The notes under the pieces were generated by a model. That model saw only the letters and a list, made by a program, of their open reading frames with translations, had not been told where the DNA came from and searched no databases. This document shows positions 20,598 to 30,050 of a stretch of 64,000 nt of DNA, one piece after another. This DNA comes from Pseudomonas sp. CC6-YY-74. GTDB taxonomy: Bacteria; Pseudomonadota; Gammaproteobacteria; Pseudomonadales; Pseudomonadaceae. The position numbers and the translations under genes are program-made. The stretch's first letter is position 1; each line of letters opens with the position of its first letter. The stretch spans positions 3,634,001-3,698,000 of the forward strand of contig NZ_CP019947.1 in the NCBI RefSeq assembly GCF_002025205.1, in the 5' to 3' direction.

Positions 20598-21167
20598 ATG
20601 AAAGACGCCAAACCAAGCTACCTCAAGCATCAGTTCCTGATTGCCATGCCGCACATGGCCGATCCAAATTTCGCGCAGACCCTGATCTACCTGATCGAAC
20701 ACAACGAACAGGGCGCGATGGGCCTGGTGATCAACCGTCCCCACGGTCTCAGCCTGGCCGATGTGCTGGAGCAGTTGCGTCCCGACGAGGAGCCGCCGCT
20801 GCGCTGCCAGAACCTGCCGATTTTCTCCGGTGGTCCGGTGCAGACCGATCGCGGTTTCGTCCTGCACCCGACCGGCCCGCAATTCCAGGCGACCCTGGAG
20901 CTCGGTGAATTGGGCCTGTCCACCTCCCAGGACGCGCTGTTCGCCATTGCCGACGGCACGGGACCGGCAAAATACCTGATCACCCTCGGCTATGCCGGCT
21001 GGGATGCCGGGCAACTGGAAGCCGAACTGACCGACAACGCCTGGCTGACCTGCCCGGCCGATAATGCGATCCTCTTCGAACTGCCCTTCGATCAACGCCT
21101 GAACGCCGCCGCCGCGCGCCTGGGCGTCAACCTCAGCCTGCTCACCTCGCAAGCCGGACACGCCTGA
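20598..21167 (+). CDS. algH: YqgE/AlgH family protein
   Basis: 189-residue cytoplasmic protein of the UPF0301 (YqgE/AlgH) family; AlgH was first linked to alginate regulation in P. aeruginosa, with no settled biochemical role. Core signature SYLKHQFLIAMPHMADPNF, then EHNEQGAMGLVINRP, GGPVQTDRGFVLH and YAGWDAGQLEAE. ATG 20598 gives the usual length; ATG 20592 would add two residues. Its stop overlaps the ruvX start by one base, a pairing conserved widely in proteobacteria. Confidence 0.95.
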   Translation: MKDAKPSYLKHQFLIAMPHMADPNFAQTLIYLIEHNEQGAMGLVINRPHGLSLADVLEQLRPDEEPPLRCQNLPIFSGGPVQTDRGFVLHPTGPQFQATLELGELGLSTSQDALFAIADGTGPAKYLITLGYAGWDAGQLEAELTDNAWLTCPADNAILFELPFDQRLNAAAARLGVNLSLLTSQAGHA

Positions 21168-21604
21168 TGAGCGAGGCCAAACCGTTGCGCCTGTTACTGG
21201 GTTTCGATTATGGCAGCAAGCAGATCGGTGTTGCCGTCGGCCAGGTGATCACCGGCCAGGCCCGCGAACTGTGCATCCTCAAGGCCCAGAATGGCGTGCC
21301 GGATTGGCAAAAGGTCGAAGCGCTGCTGCGCGAATGGCAGCCGGATGCCATCGTCGTCGGCCTGCCGCTGAACATGGACGGCACTCCGAGCGAGATGAGC
21401 GAGCGCGCGGAGAAATTTGCCCGCCGCCTCAACGGCCGCTTCAACCTGCCCGTGCATACCCATGATGAACGCCTGACCACCTATGAGGCCAAGGGCCAGC
21501 GCCTGCAACAAGGCCAGAACAGTGGCTATCGCGAACGCCCGGTCGATGCCCTGGCCGCCGCGCTGCTGCTCGAAGGCTGGCTGACAGAGCACTGTTCGTC
21601 TTGA
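21167..21604 (+). CDS. ruvX: Putative pre-16S rRNA nuclease / Holliday junction resolvase-like YqgF
   Basis: 145-residue RNase H-fold protein of the YqgF family, implicated in 16S rRNA 5'-end maturation. Catalytic-type acidic residues are in [16 protein letters not shown], the middle strand [17 protein letters not shown], and the C-terminal [15 protein letters not shown]. It starts in a TGATG overlap with algH and is 133 bases before pyrR. Confidence 0.95.
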   Translation: MSEAKPLRLLLGFDYGSKQIGVAVGQVITGQARELCILKAQNGVPDWQKVEALLREWQPDAIVVGLPLNMDGTPSEMSERAEKFARRLNGRFNLPVHTHDERLTTYEAKGQRLQQGQNSGYRERPVDALAAALLLEGWLTEHCSS

Positions 21605-21737
21605 AAAAACGCGATCTCGGGTCCTGTATAAACCTAGCGAACAACATTCAGTCCGGCGCGCCGAGCCTGCTTTTAAGCCCGCATCATGCGCCCAGCCCGC
21701 AGCAGCTTTCGCCCGGCCCGCCCACAAGGAGTTCCCG

Positions 21738-22244
21738 ATGAGCCTACCCAATCCTGCCGAACTGCTGCCGCAAATGGCTGCGGCACTGATCGGCCATCTC
21801 AACCAGCGGCAAATCAGCGAGCCGCGTTTTATCGGCATCCGTACCGGCGGCGTATGGGTCGCCCAGGCGCTGCTAGAGGCCCTGGGCAATCCAGCGCCAC
21901 TGGGCATCCTCGACGTCTCCTTCTACCGCGACGACTTCACCCAGAATGGCCTGCACCCGCAGGTACAGCCGTCCGAGTTGCCGTTCGAGGTCGAAGGTCA
22001 GCACCTGGTGCTGATCGACGACGTATTGATGAGCGGCCGCACCATCCGCGCCGCCCTCAATGAACTGTTCGACTATGGCCGCCCGGCCAGCGTGACCCTG
22101 GTCTGCCTACTCGACCTGAACGCTCACGAGCTGCCGATCCGTCCCGACGTGGTCGGCGCCAGCCTGGTGCTGGCCACCGATCAGCGGGTCAAACTGTCCG
22201 GTCCCACACCGCTGACCCTCGAACTCCAGATGCTTGCCAACTGA
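21738..22244 (+). CDS. pyrR: PyrR family bifunctional regulator / uracil phosphoribosyltransferase
   Basis: 168-residue type I phosphoribosyltransferase. PRPP loop [17 protein letters not shown] is intact. In Pseudomonas PyrR precedes pyrB and pyrC' and affects pyr expression. Start ATG 21738 follows AAGGAG. The stop is ten bases before the pyrB start. I did not find a convincing attenuator in the 133-base leader. Confidence 0.94.
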   Translation: MSLPNPAELLPQMAAALIGHLNQRQISEPRFIGIRTGGVWVAQALLEALGNPAPLGILDVSFYRDDFTQNGLHPQVQPSELPFEVEGQHLVLIDDVLMSGRTIRAALNELFDYGRPASVTLVCLLDLNAHELPIRPDVVGASLVLATDQRVKLSGPTPLTLELQMLAN

Positions 22245-22254
22245 GACCCTCGCG

Positions 22255-23265
22255 ATGACGCCGATTGATGCCAAGCGCCCGTTGCAGCTGAATGACCTAG
22301 GCCAGCTGCGCCACTTCCTCACCCTCGACGGCCTGCCCCGTGAACTGCTGACGGAAATCCTCGATACTGCCGATTCCTTCCTCGAAGTCGGCGCCCGGGC
22401 AGTGAAGAAAGTCCCGCTGCTGCGCGGCAAGACCGTGTGCAATGTGTTCTTCGAGAACTCCACGCGCACCCGCACTACCTTCGAGTTAGCCGCCCAACGG
22501 CTGTCCGCCGACGTCATCACCCTCAACGTGTCGACCTCCTCGACCAGCAAGGGCGAGACCCTGTTCGACACCCTGCGCAACCTCGAGGCGATGGCCGCCG
22601 ACATCTTCGTCGTACGCCATGCCGACTCGGGCGCCGCGCACTTTATCGCCGAACACGTGTGCCCGAACCTGGCGATCATCAACGGCGGCGATGGCCGCCA
22701 TGCGCACCCGACCCAGGGCATGCTCGACATGCTGACCATCCGCCGGCACAAGGGCGGCTTCGAGAACCTCTCGGTGGCGATCGTCGGCGATATCCTGCAC
22801 TCGCGGGTGGCCCGCTCCAATATGCTGGCACTCAAGACCCTCGGCTGCCCGGACATCCGCGTGATCGCACCGAAGACCCTGCTGCCGGTCGGCATCGAGC
22901 AGTACGGCGTGACCGTCTACAGCGACATGGCCGCCGGCCTCAAGGATGTCGACGTGGTGATCATGCTGCGCCTGCAGCGCGAACGCATGACTGGCGGCCT
23001 GCTGCCCAGCGAGGGCGAGTTCTACCGCCTGTTCGGCCTGACCGAGCAACGCCTGGCCCTGGCCAAAACGGATGCCCTGGTGATGCACCCGGGGCCGATC
23101 AACCGCGGCGTGGAAATCGAGTCGGCGGTGGCCGACGGCCCGCAATCGGTGATTCTCAACCAGGTCACCTACGGCATTGCCGTGCGCATGGCCGTGCTGT
23201 CGATGGCCATGAGCGGGCAGAATGCCCAGCGTCAACTCAACCAGGAAGCCGAGGAATCCAACTGA
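22255..23265 (+). CDS. pyrB: Aspartate carbamoyltransferase catalytic subunit
   Basis: 336-residue enzyme making carbamoyl aspartate, the committed step of pyrimidine synthesis. Carbamoyl-phosphate loop [30 protein letters not shown] and [10 protein letters not shown] are present. The N-terminus is extended by about 25 residues relative to E. coli PyrB, as in Pseudomonas enzymes that assemble with inactive dihydroorotase PyrC' into a large complex. Overlaps pyrC' by one base (TGATG). Confidence 0.96.
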   Translation: MTPIDAKRPLQLNDLGQLRHFLTLDGLPRELLTEILDTADSFLEVGARAVKKVPLLRGKTVCNVFFENSTRTRTTFELAAQRLSADVITLNVSTSSTSKGETLFDTLRNLEAMAADIFVVRHADSGAAHFIAEHVCPNLAIINGGDGRHAHPTQGMLDMLTIRRHKGGFENLSVAIVGDILHSRVARSNMLALKTLGCPDIRVIAPKTLLPVGIEQYGVTVYSDMAAGLKDVDVVIMLRLQRERMTGGLLPSEGEFYRLFGLTEQRLALAKTDALVMHPGPINRGVEIESAVADGPQSVILNQVTYGIAVRMAVLSMAMSGQNAQRQLNQEAEESN

Positions 23266-24536
23266 TGCGTACCGCAATCCTTGGCGCCCGCGTCATTGAC
23301 CCGAACAGCAACCTCGACCAGGTCGCCGACCTGTTCATCGATGGCGGCAAGCTGATCGCCATCGGCCAGACGCCGGCCGGTTTCGTCGCGGAGAAAATCA
23401 TCAACGCCCAGGGCTTGGTGGCCGCGCCCGGCCTGGTCGACCTGTCCGTTGCCCTGCGCGAACCCGGTTACAGCCGCAAGGGCTGCATCGCCAGCGAAAC
23501 CCTGGCCGCGGCGGCAGGCGGCGTCACCAGCCTGTGCTGCCCGCCCTTTACCAAACCGGTGCTGGACACCCCGGCGGTGGCCGAACTGATCCTCGACCGC
23601 GCCCGCGAGGCCGGCCACACCAAGGTTTTCCCCATCGGCGCCCTGAGCAAAGGCCTGGACGGCGAACAGCTGGCCGAGCTGGTGGCCCTGCGCGACGCCG
23701 GCTGTGTGGCCTTCGGCAACGGCCTGGATAGCTTCCGCAACACCCGTACCCTGCGCCGCGCCCTGGAATACGCCGCCACCTTCGACCTGACGGTGATCTT
23801 CCACTCCCAGGACCACGACCTGGCCGAAGGCGGTCTGGCCCACGAAGGCCCTACGGCCAGCTTCCTCGGCCTGGCCGGCATCCCGGAAACCGCCGAGACC
23901 GTGGCCCTGGCCCGCGACCTGCTGCTGGTCGAGCAAAGCGGCGTGCGCGCCCACTTCAGCCAGTTGACCAGCGCTCGCGGCGCGCAACTGATCGCCGCCG
24001 CCCAGGCCCGCGGCCTGCCAGTGACGGCCGATGTGGCACTGTATCAGCTGATTCTCACCGATGAGGCGTTGAGCGACTTCTCCAGCCTGTATCACGTGCA
24101 ACCGCCGCTGCGCACTCGCGCCGACCGCGACGGCCTGCGCGAAGCGTTAAAGAACGGGGTGATCGGTGCCATTTCCAGCCACCACCAACCCCACGAACGT
24201 GACGCCAAGCTGGCCCCCTTCGGTGCCACCGAACCGGGCATCAGCAGCGTGCAGCTGTTGCTGCCGCTGGCCATGAGCCTGGTGCAAGACGGCCTGCTCG
24301 ACCTGCCGACCCTGCTCGCGCGCCTGTCCAGCGGCCCGGCCCAGGCCCTGCGCCTGCCCGCCGGGCGCCTGAGCGTGGGCGCAGCGGCCGACCTGCTGCT
24401 GTTCGACCCGCAGGCCTCGACCCTGGCCGGAGAAAGCTGGTTCTCCAAGGGTGCCAACTGCCCGTTTATCGGCCACTGCCTGCCCGGCGCGGTGCGTTAC
24501 ACCCTGGTCGATGGACGGATCAGCTACCAGGCGTGA
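23265..24536 (+). CDS. pyrC: Inactive dihydroorotase-like subunit PyrC'
   Basis: 423-residue dihydroorotase homologue. The metal-binding H-x-H, which should follow PGLVDL, reads PGLVDLSVALREPG: Ser and Ala replace both histidines, while the flanking LREPG is kept. Other motifs (IFHSQDHDLAEGG, ISSHHQPH) are also degenerate, so it cannot be a normal zinc dihydroorotase. This is the known Pseudomonas pyrBC' arrangement, where PyrC' is structural and needed for aspartate carbamoyltransferase assembly. An active pyrC must lie elsewhere in the genome. Confidence 0.95.
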   Translation: MRTAILGARVIDPNSNLDQVADLFIDGGKLIAIGQTPAGFVAEKIINAQGLVAAPGLVDLSVALREPGYSRKGCIASETLAAAAGGVTSLCCPPFTKPVLDTPAVAELILDRAREAGHTKVFPIGALSKGLDGEQLAELVALRDAGCVAFGNGLDSFRNTRTLRRALEYAATFDLTVIFHSQDHDLAEGGLAHEGPTASFLGLAGIPETAETVALARDLLLVEQSGVRAHFSQLTSARGAQLIAAAQARGLPVTADVALYQLILTDEALSDFSSLYHVQPPLRTRADRDGLREALKNGVIGAISSHHQPHERDAKLAPFGATEPGISSVQLLLPLAMSLVQDGLLDLPTLLARLSSGPAQALRLPAGRLSVGAAADLLLFDPQASTLAGESWFSKGANCPFIGHCLPGAVRYTLVDGRISYQA

Positions 24537-24565
24537 TTGCTAACGCATAAGGGTGGTTGGGCTAT

Positions 24566-24625
24566 GTGGGAGGCGCTTCAGCGGCGAGCTTTTAACGGCT
24601 CTATCGCGGCTAAAGCCCCTCCCAC
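24566..24625. repeat. REP-type inverted pair after pyrC'
   Basis: GTGGGAGG...AGCGGCGA faces TCGCGGCTAAAG...CCTCCCAC across about 60 bases. It matches the common Pseudomonas intergenic GTGGGAGGGGCTT palindromes. It lies between two convergent genes. Confidence 0.75.
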
Positions 24626-24688
24626 GGCAGGGTTGAACCTCATTGGTGAATGACACTCATCCATTGCGGGCGATGTTTTATTAGGCCT

Positions 24689-25090
24689 TCAGCTACGCCG
24701 GGCATTCTTGATCGATATCTGCTCGTTCAGGGTCCAGAAATCATAGAGCACACCGACCAGGAACAGGCCACCGGTAAACAGGTAGAGGATCCCGGTGAGC
24801 CACTTGCCCTGGTACATGCGATGCACCCCGAAAACACCGAGGAAGGTCAACAGAACCCAGGCGACGTTGTAATCGCTGTCGCCGGCGGTGAAGCGCAGAT
24901 CGGCCTCTCGATCCATCGCCGGAATCAGGAACAGATCGACGATCCAGCCGATAAACAGCAAGCCGAGGGTGAAGAACCAGATAGTCCCAGTGACTGGCTT
25001 GCCGTAGTAGAACCGGTGTGCGCCGAGAAAACCGAAGATCCACAGTAGATAACCGATGACCTTGCTGTGGGTGTCCTTTCTTACGTCCAT
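24689..25090 (-). CDS. TM2 domain membrane protein
   Basis: 133-residue inner-membrane protein with two TM2-like units: VIGYLLWIFGFLGAHRFYYG (about residues 11-30) with a following helix, and VAWVLLTFLGVFGVHRMYQG (about 76-95) with another. Each unit carries the family's helix-turn-helix G-x-HRFY motif. Function unknown. Start ATG 25090 has AGGAG at good spacing. It converges on pyrC' and lies 105 bases from the pilU stop, behind that gene's terminator. Confidence 0.9.
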   Translation of the reverse strand: MDVRKDTHSKVIGYLLWIFGFLGAHRFYYGKPVTGTIWFFTLGLLFIGWIVDLFLIPAMDREADLRFTAGDSDYNVAWVLLTFLGVFGVHRMYQGKWLTGILYLFTGGLFLVGVLYDFWTLNEQISIKNARRS

Positions 25091-25159
25091 GCCTTGCTCC
25101 TGCGCCGCTGAATGGTACGAATGGGACCGGCAAGACCGCGCAGGGTTTACCGCCCGATG

Positions 25160-25182
25160 AAAAAAGCCCGCGAGTGCGGGCT
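25160..25182 (-). terminator. Rho-independent terminator after pilU
   Basis: Stem AGCCCGC / GCGGGCT with a GAGT loop. On the minus strand it is followed by TTTTT. Fourteen bases past the pilU stop codon. Confidence 0.88.
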
Positions 25183-25195
25183 GGATTGAATTACT

Positions 25196-26341
25196 TCAGC
25201 GGAAACGCCGGCCGGGGTCATCGGGGGCGACTTCCAGTGACAGACCATCGCTCAGGTGGGCCAGGTGGTCGCCGTCGGCTTCCGAACCGAGCTTGATCAG
25301 CAGGCGCAAATCGTTCGCCGAGTCGGCGTAGAGCAGCGCATCTTCGTAGGTGATTTCGCCCTGGCTATAGAGGCTGTAAAGCGCCTGATCGAAGGTCTGC
25401 ATACCCAGTTCGGTGGAGCGCTTCATCAAGTTCTTGAGTTCGTGCACATCGCCCTTGCGGATCAGATCGGCCGCCAGCGGGGTATTGATCAACACCTCGA
25501 TCACCGCGCGGCGCCCCTTGCCATCCGGGGTTGGAATCAACTGCTGGGCGACGATGGCCTTGAGGTTGAGCGACAGGTCCATCCACACCTGATTCTGCCG
25601 GTCGGCCGGGAAGAAGTTGATGATCCGGTCCAGCGCCTGGTTGGCGTTGTTGGCGTGCAGGGTGGCCAGGCACAGGTGGCCGGTTTCGGCGAAGGCCACG
25701 GCGTGATCCATGGTCTCGCGGGTGCGCACCTCACCAATCAGAATCACGTCCGGCGCCTGGCGCAGGGTGTTCTTCAGCGCCACCTCGAAGGATTCGGTGT
25801 CGATACCGACCTCGCGCTGGGTGACGATGCAGTTCTGGTGCTGGTGGATGTACTCGATCGGGTCTTCGATGGAGATGATGTGGCCGCTGCTGTTCTTGTT
25901 GCGGTAACCGATCATCGCCGCCAGCGAGGTCGATTTACCGGTACCGGTGGCGCCGACGAACAGCACCAGGCCACGCTTGGTCAACGCCAGCTTCTTGAGG
26001 ATTTCCGGCAGCTTGAGGTCATCCAGAGTCGGGATGTTGGTCTCGATGCGGCGCAGCACCATGCCGGCCAGGTTGCGCTGGTAGAAGGCACTGACGCGGA
26101 AGCGGCCGATGCCACGGGCACTGATGGCGAAGTTGCATTCGTGACTCTCGGCGAAATCGCGGCGCTGCTGCTCGTTCATCACCGAGTGCACGGTTTCCCG
26201 GGTTTGCTCTGGCGACATGGGGTTCTTGGTCACCGGCATGATCTTGCCGTTGACCTTCATCGACGGCGGTACGCCGGCAGTGATAAACAGGTCGGAGCCG
26301 CCTTTTTCTACCATCAGGCGCAGCAGTTTTTCGAATTCCAT
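25196..26341 (-). CDS. pilU: Type IV pilus retraction ATPase paralogue PilU
   Basis: 381-residue hexameric AAA-type ATPase of the GspE/PilT family that assists PilT in pilus retraction at the inner-membrane base. Walker A GATGTGKST, Asp-box ISIEDPIEYIH, Walker B-type VILIGEVRTRETM and His-box HLCLATLHANNANQ are intact. The C-terminal tail (GSEADGDHLAHL onward) is longer than PilT's, typical for PilU. It follows pilT by 110 bases, the usual pair. Confidence 0.97.
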   Translation of the reverse strand: MEFEKLLRLMVEKGGSDLFITAGVPPSMKVNGKIMPVTKNPMSPEQTRETVHSVMNEQQRRDFAESHECNFAISARGIGRFRVSAFYQRNLAGMVLRRIETNIPTLDDLKLPEILKKLALTKRGLVLFVGATGTGKSTSLAAMIGYRNKNSSGHIISIEDPIEYIHQHQNCIVTQREVGIDTESFEVALKNTLRQAPDVILIGEVRTRETMDHAVAFAETGHLCLATLHANNANQALDRIINFFPADRQNQVWMDLSLNLKAIVAQQLIPTPDGKGRRAVIEVLINTPLAADLIRKGDVHELKNLMKRSTELGMQTFDQALYSLYSQGEITYEDALLYADSANDLRLLIKLGSEADGDHLAHLSDGLSLEVAPDDPGRRFR

Positions 26342-26451
26342 GCGTTATCTCGCCCATCACCGTCACGCGCTTAGCCAACCTCCAGCCCCTGGGGCGCGTG
26401 CCTCACCAGCGATCTGGGTCTCGGCCAACCTCGCGGCTGGCCAGATACGAA

Positions 26452-27486
26452 TTAGAAGTTATCCGGGGTCTTGGATTTTTCCCGCGCATTTTCGCGGGTG
26501 ACCAGGCCCTTGGCTACCAGGGTTTTCAGGCAGGCATCCAGGGTCTGCATGCCCAGCGAAGCGCCGGTCTGGATCGACGAGTACATCTGCGCCACCTTGT
26601 CCTCACGGATCAGGTTACGAATCGCCGGGGTGCCAATCATGATTTCATGGGCCGCCACCCGACCGCCGCCGACTTTCTTCAGCAGGGTCTGCGAGATCAC
26701 CGCCTGCAAGGATTCGGAGAGCATCGAGCGAACCATGGATTTTTCTTCGGCAGGGAATACATCGACCACCCGATCGATGGTCTTGGCCGCCGAGGTGGTG
26801 TGCAGGGTGCCGAATACCAGGTGGCCAGTTTCCGCGGCGGTCAGCGCCAGGCGGATGGTCTCCAGGTCGCGCATCTCGCCGACCAGAATGATGTCCGGGT
26901 CTTCGCGCAGTGCCGAGCGCAGGGCCTCGGAGAAGCCCAGGGTGTCGCGGTGCACTTCACGCTGGTTGATCAGGCACTTCTTCGACTCGTGAACGAACTC
27001 GATCGGGTCTTCGATGGTCAGGATGTGCTGGTACTTGGTGCTATTGAGGTAATCGAGCATCGCCGCCAGGGTGGTCGACTTGCCCGAACCCGTGGGCCCG
27101 GTGACCAGCACCAGGCCCCGTGGCACGTCGGTGATCTTGCGAAACACCTCGCCCATGCCGAGGTCTTCCATGGTCAGCACCTTGGACGGAATGGTGCGGA
27201 ACACCGCACCGGCGCCACGGTTCTGGTTGAAGGCGTTGACCCGGAAACGCGCGACACCAGGCACTTCGAAGGAGAAGTCGGTCTCGAGGAACTCCTCGAA
27301 ATCCTTGCGCTGCTTGTCGTTCATGATGTCGTAGATCAGTGCATGCACCTGCTTGTGATCCAGGGCCGGCAAATTGATCCGGCGCACATCGCCGTCAACC
27401 CGAATCATCGGCGGCAGACCAGCAGAGAGATGCAGGTCCGACGCGCCTTGCTTGGCGCTGAAGGCAAGCAGCTCAGTGATATCCAT
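26452..27486 (-). CDS. pilT: Type IV pilus retraction ATPase PilT
   Basis: 344-residue hexameric ATPase driving pilus retraction and twitching. Starts MDITELLAFSAKQGASDLHLSAG at ATG 27486; the open frame upstream overlaps the divergent yggS and is not coding. Walker A GPTGSGKSTT, ILTIEDPIEFVH, ILVGEMRDLETI, HLVFGTLHTTSAAKTI and the AIRNLIRE motif needed for retraction are all present. Diverges from yggS across 54 bases. Confidence 0.98.
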   Translation of the reverse strand: MDITELLAFSAKQGASDLHLSAGLPPMIRVDGDVRRINLPALDHKQVHALIYDIMNDKQRKDFEEFLETDFSFEVPGVARFRVNAFNQNRGAGAVFRTIPSKVLTMEDLGMGEVFRKITDVPRGLVLVTGPTGSGKSTTLAAMLDYLNSTKYQHILTIEDPIEFVHESKKCLINQREVHRDTLGFSEALRSALREDPDIILVGEMRDLETIRLALTAAETGHLVFGTLHTTSAAKTIDRVVDVFPAEEKSMVRSMLSESLQAVISQTLLKKVGGGRVAAHEIMIGTPAIRNLIREDKVAQMYSSIQTGASLGMQTLDACLKTLVAKGLVTRENAREKSKTPDNF

Positions 27487-27540
27487 GGGACTCCCTAATG
27501 ACGGTAGAATGCCGCGAACACTAGGCGGCTGGCGCAAGTA

Positions 27541-28221
27541 ATGTCCACGATAGCAGAGAATATTGCAAAGGTCGGAGCACGCATCCGTGAGGCGGCGCAA
27601 GCCTCGGAGCGAGATTGTGCAACGATTGGCCTGCTCGCAGTGAGCAAAACCAAACCCGCAGCGGCAATTCGCCAGGCTTATGCTGCCGGCCTGCATGATT
27701 TCGGCGAGAACTACCTGCAGGAAGCCCTGGAAAAACAGCTCGAGTTGGCCGGCCTGCCATTGATTTGGCACTTCATCGGCCCCATTCAATCCAACAAGAC
27801 CCGGACGATCGCCGAGCATTTCGACTGGGTGCATTCGGTGGATCGCCTGAAAATCGCCGAACGCCTGTCCGCGCAGCGCCCGCCACACCTGCCCTCGCTG
27901 AATATCTGCCTGCAGGTGAATGTCAGTGGCGAGGCCAGCAAATCAGGCTGCAGCCCAGAAGAATTGCCGGCATTGGCACAGGCGGTGACGCAACTGCCCA
28001 ACCTCAAGCTGCGTGGATTGATGACAATTCCCCAACCCAGCGAAGACCGCGCGACGCAACAGGCCGCCTTCGCCCGCCTGGCTGAACTGCAAGCCCAGCT
28101 GAACCTGAACCTCGACACCCTGTCCATGGGCATGAGCCATGACCTTGAGGCCGCCATTGCCGAAGGGGCGACCTGGGTACGTATCGGTACCGCCCTGTTT
28201 GGCGAGCGCGACTATGCATAA
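27541..28221 (+). CDS. yggS: Pyridoxal phosphate homeostasis protein (YggS/PLPBP)
   Basis: 226-residue single-domain PLP-binding TIM barrel without known enzyme activity; balances B6 vitamers and amino/keto acid pools. PLP lysine is K36 in LLAVSKTKP; FGENYLQEALEK, WHFIGPIQSNK, VNVSGEASKSG, LRGLMTIPQP and LSMGMSHDLEAAI are family signatures. First gene of a yggS-proC-yggT-yggU run conserved in gamma-proteobacteria. Confidence 0.97.
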   Translation: MSTIAENIAKVGARIREAAQASERDCATIGLLAVSKTKPAAAIRQAYAAGLHDFGENYLQEALEKQLELAGLPLIWHFIGPIQSNKTRTIAEHFDWVHSVDRLKIAERLSAQRPPHLPSLNICLQVNVSGEASKSGCSPEELPALAQAVTQLPNLKLRGLMTIPQPSEDRATQQAAFARLAELQAQLNLNLDTLSMGMSHDLEAAIAEGATWVRIGTALFGERDYA

Positions 28222-28260
28222 GCGCCGCTCTACTCGACTCGATAAATAAGGAAACCGCTT

Positions 28261-29094
28261 ATGACCTCCCCCCGCATTGCGTTTATCGGCGCCGGCAATA
28301 TGGCCGCTAGCCTGATTGGCGGGCTGCGCGCCCAAGGCGTTGACGCCAGCAGCATTCGCGCCAGCGACCATGGCGCCGAACAACGCGCCAAGATCAGCGC
28401 CGAACATGGCATCGAAACTTTCGCCAGCAACGCCGAAGCCATTCAGGGCTGCGCGGTCATCGTCCTGGCCGTCAAGCCGCAGGTGATGAAAGACGTCTGC
28501 CTGGACTTGGCCGCCCATCTCGACTCGACGCAATTGGTCGTTTCCATCGCTGCCGGCATCAACTGCGCCAGCCTGCAACGCTGGCTCGCCGCCCAACCGG
28601 AGGCAGTCCCTGCGATTGTCCGTTGTATGCCGAATACGCCGTCGCTATTGCGCCAGGGCGTCAGCGGCTTGTATGCCAACAGCCGGGTTTCGGCGCAACA
28701 GCGCCAGCAGGCCGAACAGCTGCTTGGCGCGGTGGGGCTAGCCCTGTGGCTGGACGAAGAACAGCTGATCGATGCGGTTACCGCCGTATCCGGCAGCGGT
28801 CCGGCGTATTTCTTCCTGCTGATGGAAGCCATGACCGCCGCCGGCGAAAAGCTCGGCCTGGCGCGTGACACCGCCGCCCAACTGGCCCTGCACACGGCGC
28901 TGGGCGCCGCACGCATGGCCGTGGCCAGCGATGTCGATGCCAGCGAACTGCGGCGCCGCGTTACCTCGCTGGGCGGCACCACTGAGGCCGCCATCAAGAC
29001 CTTCCAGGCTGGCGGCTTCGAAGCCCTGGTCGAACAGGCGCTGAATGCCGCCGCCCAGCGTTCGGCGGAACTGGCCGAGCAGCTTGGTCAATAA
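28261..29094 (+). CDS. proC: Pyrroline-5-carboxylate reductase
   Basis: 277-residue NAD(P)H-dependent enzyme for the last step of proline synthesis. Rossmann motif FIGAGNMAASLIGG at the N-terminus; VLAVKPQVMKDV; and the substrate-site signature AVSGSGPAYFFLLMEAM plus VTSLGGTTEAAI near the C-terminus. Sits 39 bases after yggS. Confidence 0.97.
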   Translation: MTSPRIAFIGAGNMAASLIGGLRAQGVDASSIRASDHGAEQRAKISAEHGIETFASNAEAIQGCAVIVLAVKPQVMKDVCLDLAAHLDSTQLVVSIAAGINCASLQRWLAAQPEAVPAIVRCMPNTPSLLRQGVSGLYANSRVSAQQRQQAEQLLGAVGLALWLDEEQLIDAVTAVSGSGPAYFFLLMEAMTAAGEKLGLARDTAAQLALHTALGAARMAVASDVDASELRRRVTSLGGTTEAAIKTFQAGGFEALVEQALNAAAQRSAELAEQLGQ

Positions 29095-29136
29095 ACAGCC
29101 CGACCCACAGATAGATAAGCCATTAAGGAGTCAATA

Positions 29137-29727
29137 ATGATCGGACTGAGTACCGCAGCGCTTTATGTCCTGCAAACCATCGGCAGCCTGTACCTGCTGA
29201 TCGTGCTGCTGCGCTTCATCCTGCAACTGGTGAAAGCCGACTTCTACAACCCGCTCAGCCAGTTCATCGTGCGCGCCACCCACCCCCTGATCAAACCCCT
29301 GCGCAAGATCATCCCCAGTTTCGCCGGACTCGACCTGGCTTCGCTGGTGCTGGCGATCCTGGTGCAATTGGTGCTCATGGCCCTGGTCCTGATGCTGATG
29401 GGCTATGGCTTCGACAATCCGCTGCAACTGCTGGTCTGGTCGATCATTGGCGTCACCGCACTGTTCATCAAGGTGTTCTTCTTCGCCCTGATCATCAGTG
29501 TGATCCTGTCCTGGGTCGCCCAAGGCAGCCACAACCCGGCGGCCGAACTGATCAATCAGATCTGCGAACCGCTGCTGGCGCCGATCCGGCGCATGCTGCC
29601 GAGCCTGGGCGGCCTGGATCTGTCACCGATCGTGGCCTTCCTGATTCTCAACCTGATCGACATGCTGGTGATTCGCAACCTGGCGGTAATGTCCGGCATG
29701 TTCCAGGGCCTCAGCCTGGCGGTCTGA
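29137..29727 (+). CDS. yggT: YggT family integral membrane protein
   Basis: 196-residue protein with two YggT repeats, each of two helices: LYVLQTIGSLYLLIVLLRFI near residue 7-26 and a matching unit after about residue 100 (FFALIISVILSWV). Each repeat ends with the P-x-x-P-(I/L)R(K/R) signature: THPLIKPLRKIIPS and CEPLLAPIRRMLPS. Function is unsettled (osmotic or membrane-protein related). Overlaps yggU by one base. Confidence 0.94.
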   Translation: MIGLSTAALYVLQTIGSLYLLIVLLRFILQLVKADFYNPLSQFIVRATHPLIKPLRKIIPSFAGLDLASLVLAILVQLVLMALVLMLMGYGFDNPLQLLVWSIIGVTALFIKVFFFALIISVILSWVAQGSHNPAAELINQICEPLLAPIRRMLPSLGGLDLSPIVAFLILNLIDMLVIRNLAVMSGMFQGLSLAV

Positions 29728-30023
29728 TGAGCTTCTATCGCTGGGACGGCGAGGATCTGATCCTCGCTTGCCACCTGCAGCCCAAAGCCAGTTGCGACGA
29801 GTTCGCCGGGCTGCACGGTGAGCGGCTGAAGATCCGCCTCACCGCTGCGCCAGTCGACGGCAAGGCCAACGCCAAGTTGCTGGCCTTTCTCGCCGACGCC
29901 TTTGCCGTGAGCAAGCGCCAGGTCAGCCTGGAAAGCGGCCAGCAAAGCCGCCAGAAGCGCGTGCGCATCACACAGCCACGGCAATTGCCCGCAGAGCTCG
30001 AACTGACCGCTCGGCCCGCCTGA
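29727..30023 (+). CDS. yggU: DUF167/YggU family protein
   Basis: 98-residue cytoplasmic protein of the DUF167 family. Conserved features are LACHLQPKASCDE, IRLTAAPVDGKANAKLLAFLA and VSLESGQQSRQKRVRI. Biochemical role unknown. Coupled to yggT through a one-base stop/start overlap; last gene of the run before a 358-base gap with a repeat element and promoter. Confidence 0.95.
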   Translation: MSFYRWDGEDLILACHLQPKASCDEFAGLHGERLKIRLTAAPVDGKANAKLLAFLADAFAVSKRQVSLESGQQSRQKRVRITQPRQLPAELELTARPA

Positions 30024-30050
30024 ACGACCATCAAGCCGGATCGAAATACC

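Noticed and set aside
22437..23264. A long N-terminal extension of the PyrC' frame across pyrB
   Set aside because: Arg/Pro-rich out-of-frame translation of pyrB; the ATG at 23265 in a TGATG overlap gives the proper protein.
23265..24536. PyrC' loss of H-x-H as a sequencing error or pseudogene
   Set aside because: The frame is intact and full length, and an inactive subunit is the known Pseudomonas arrangement.
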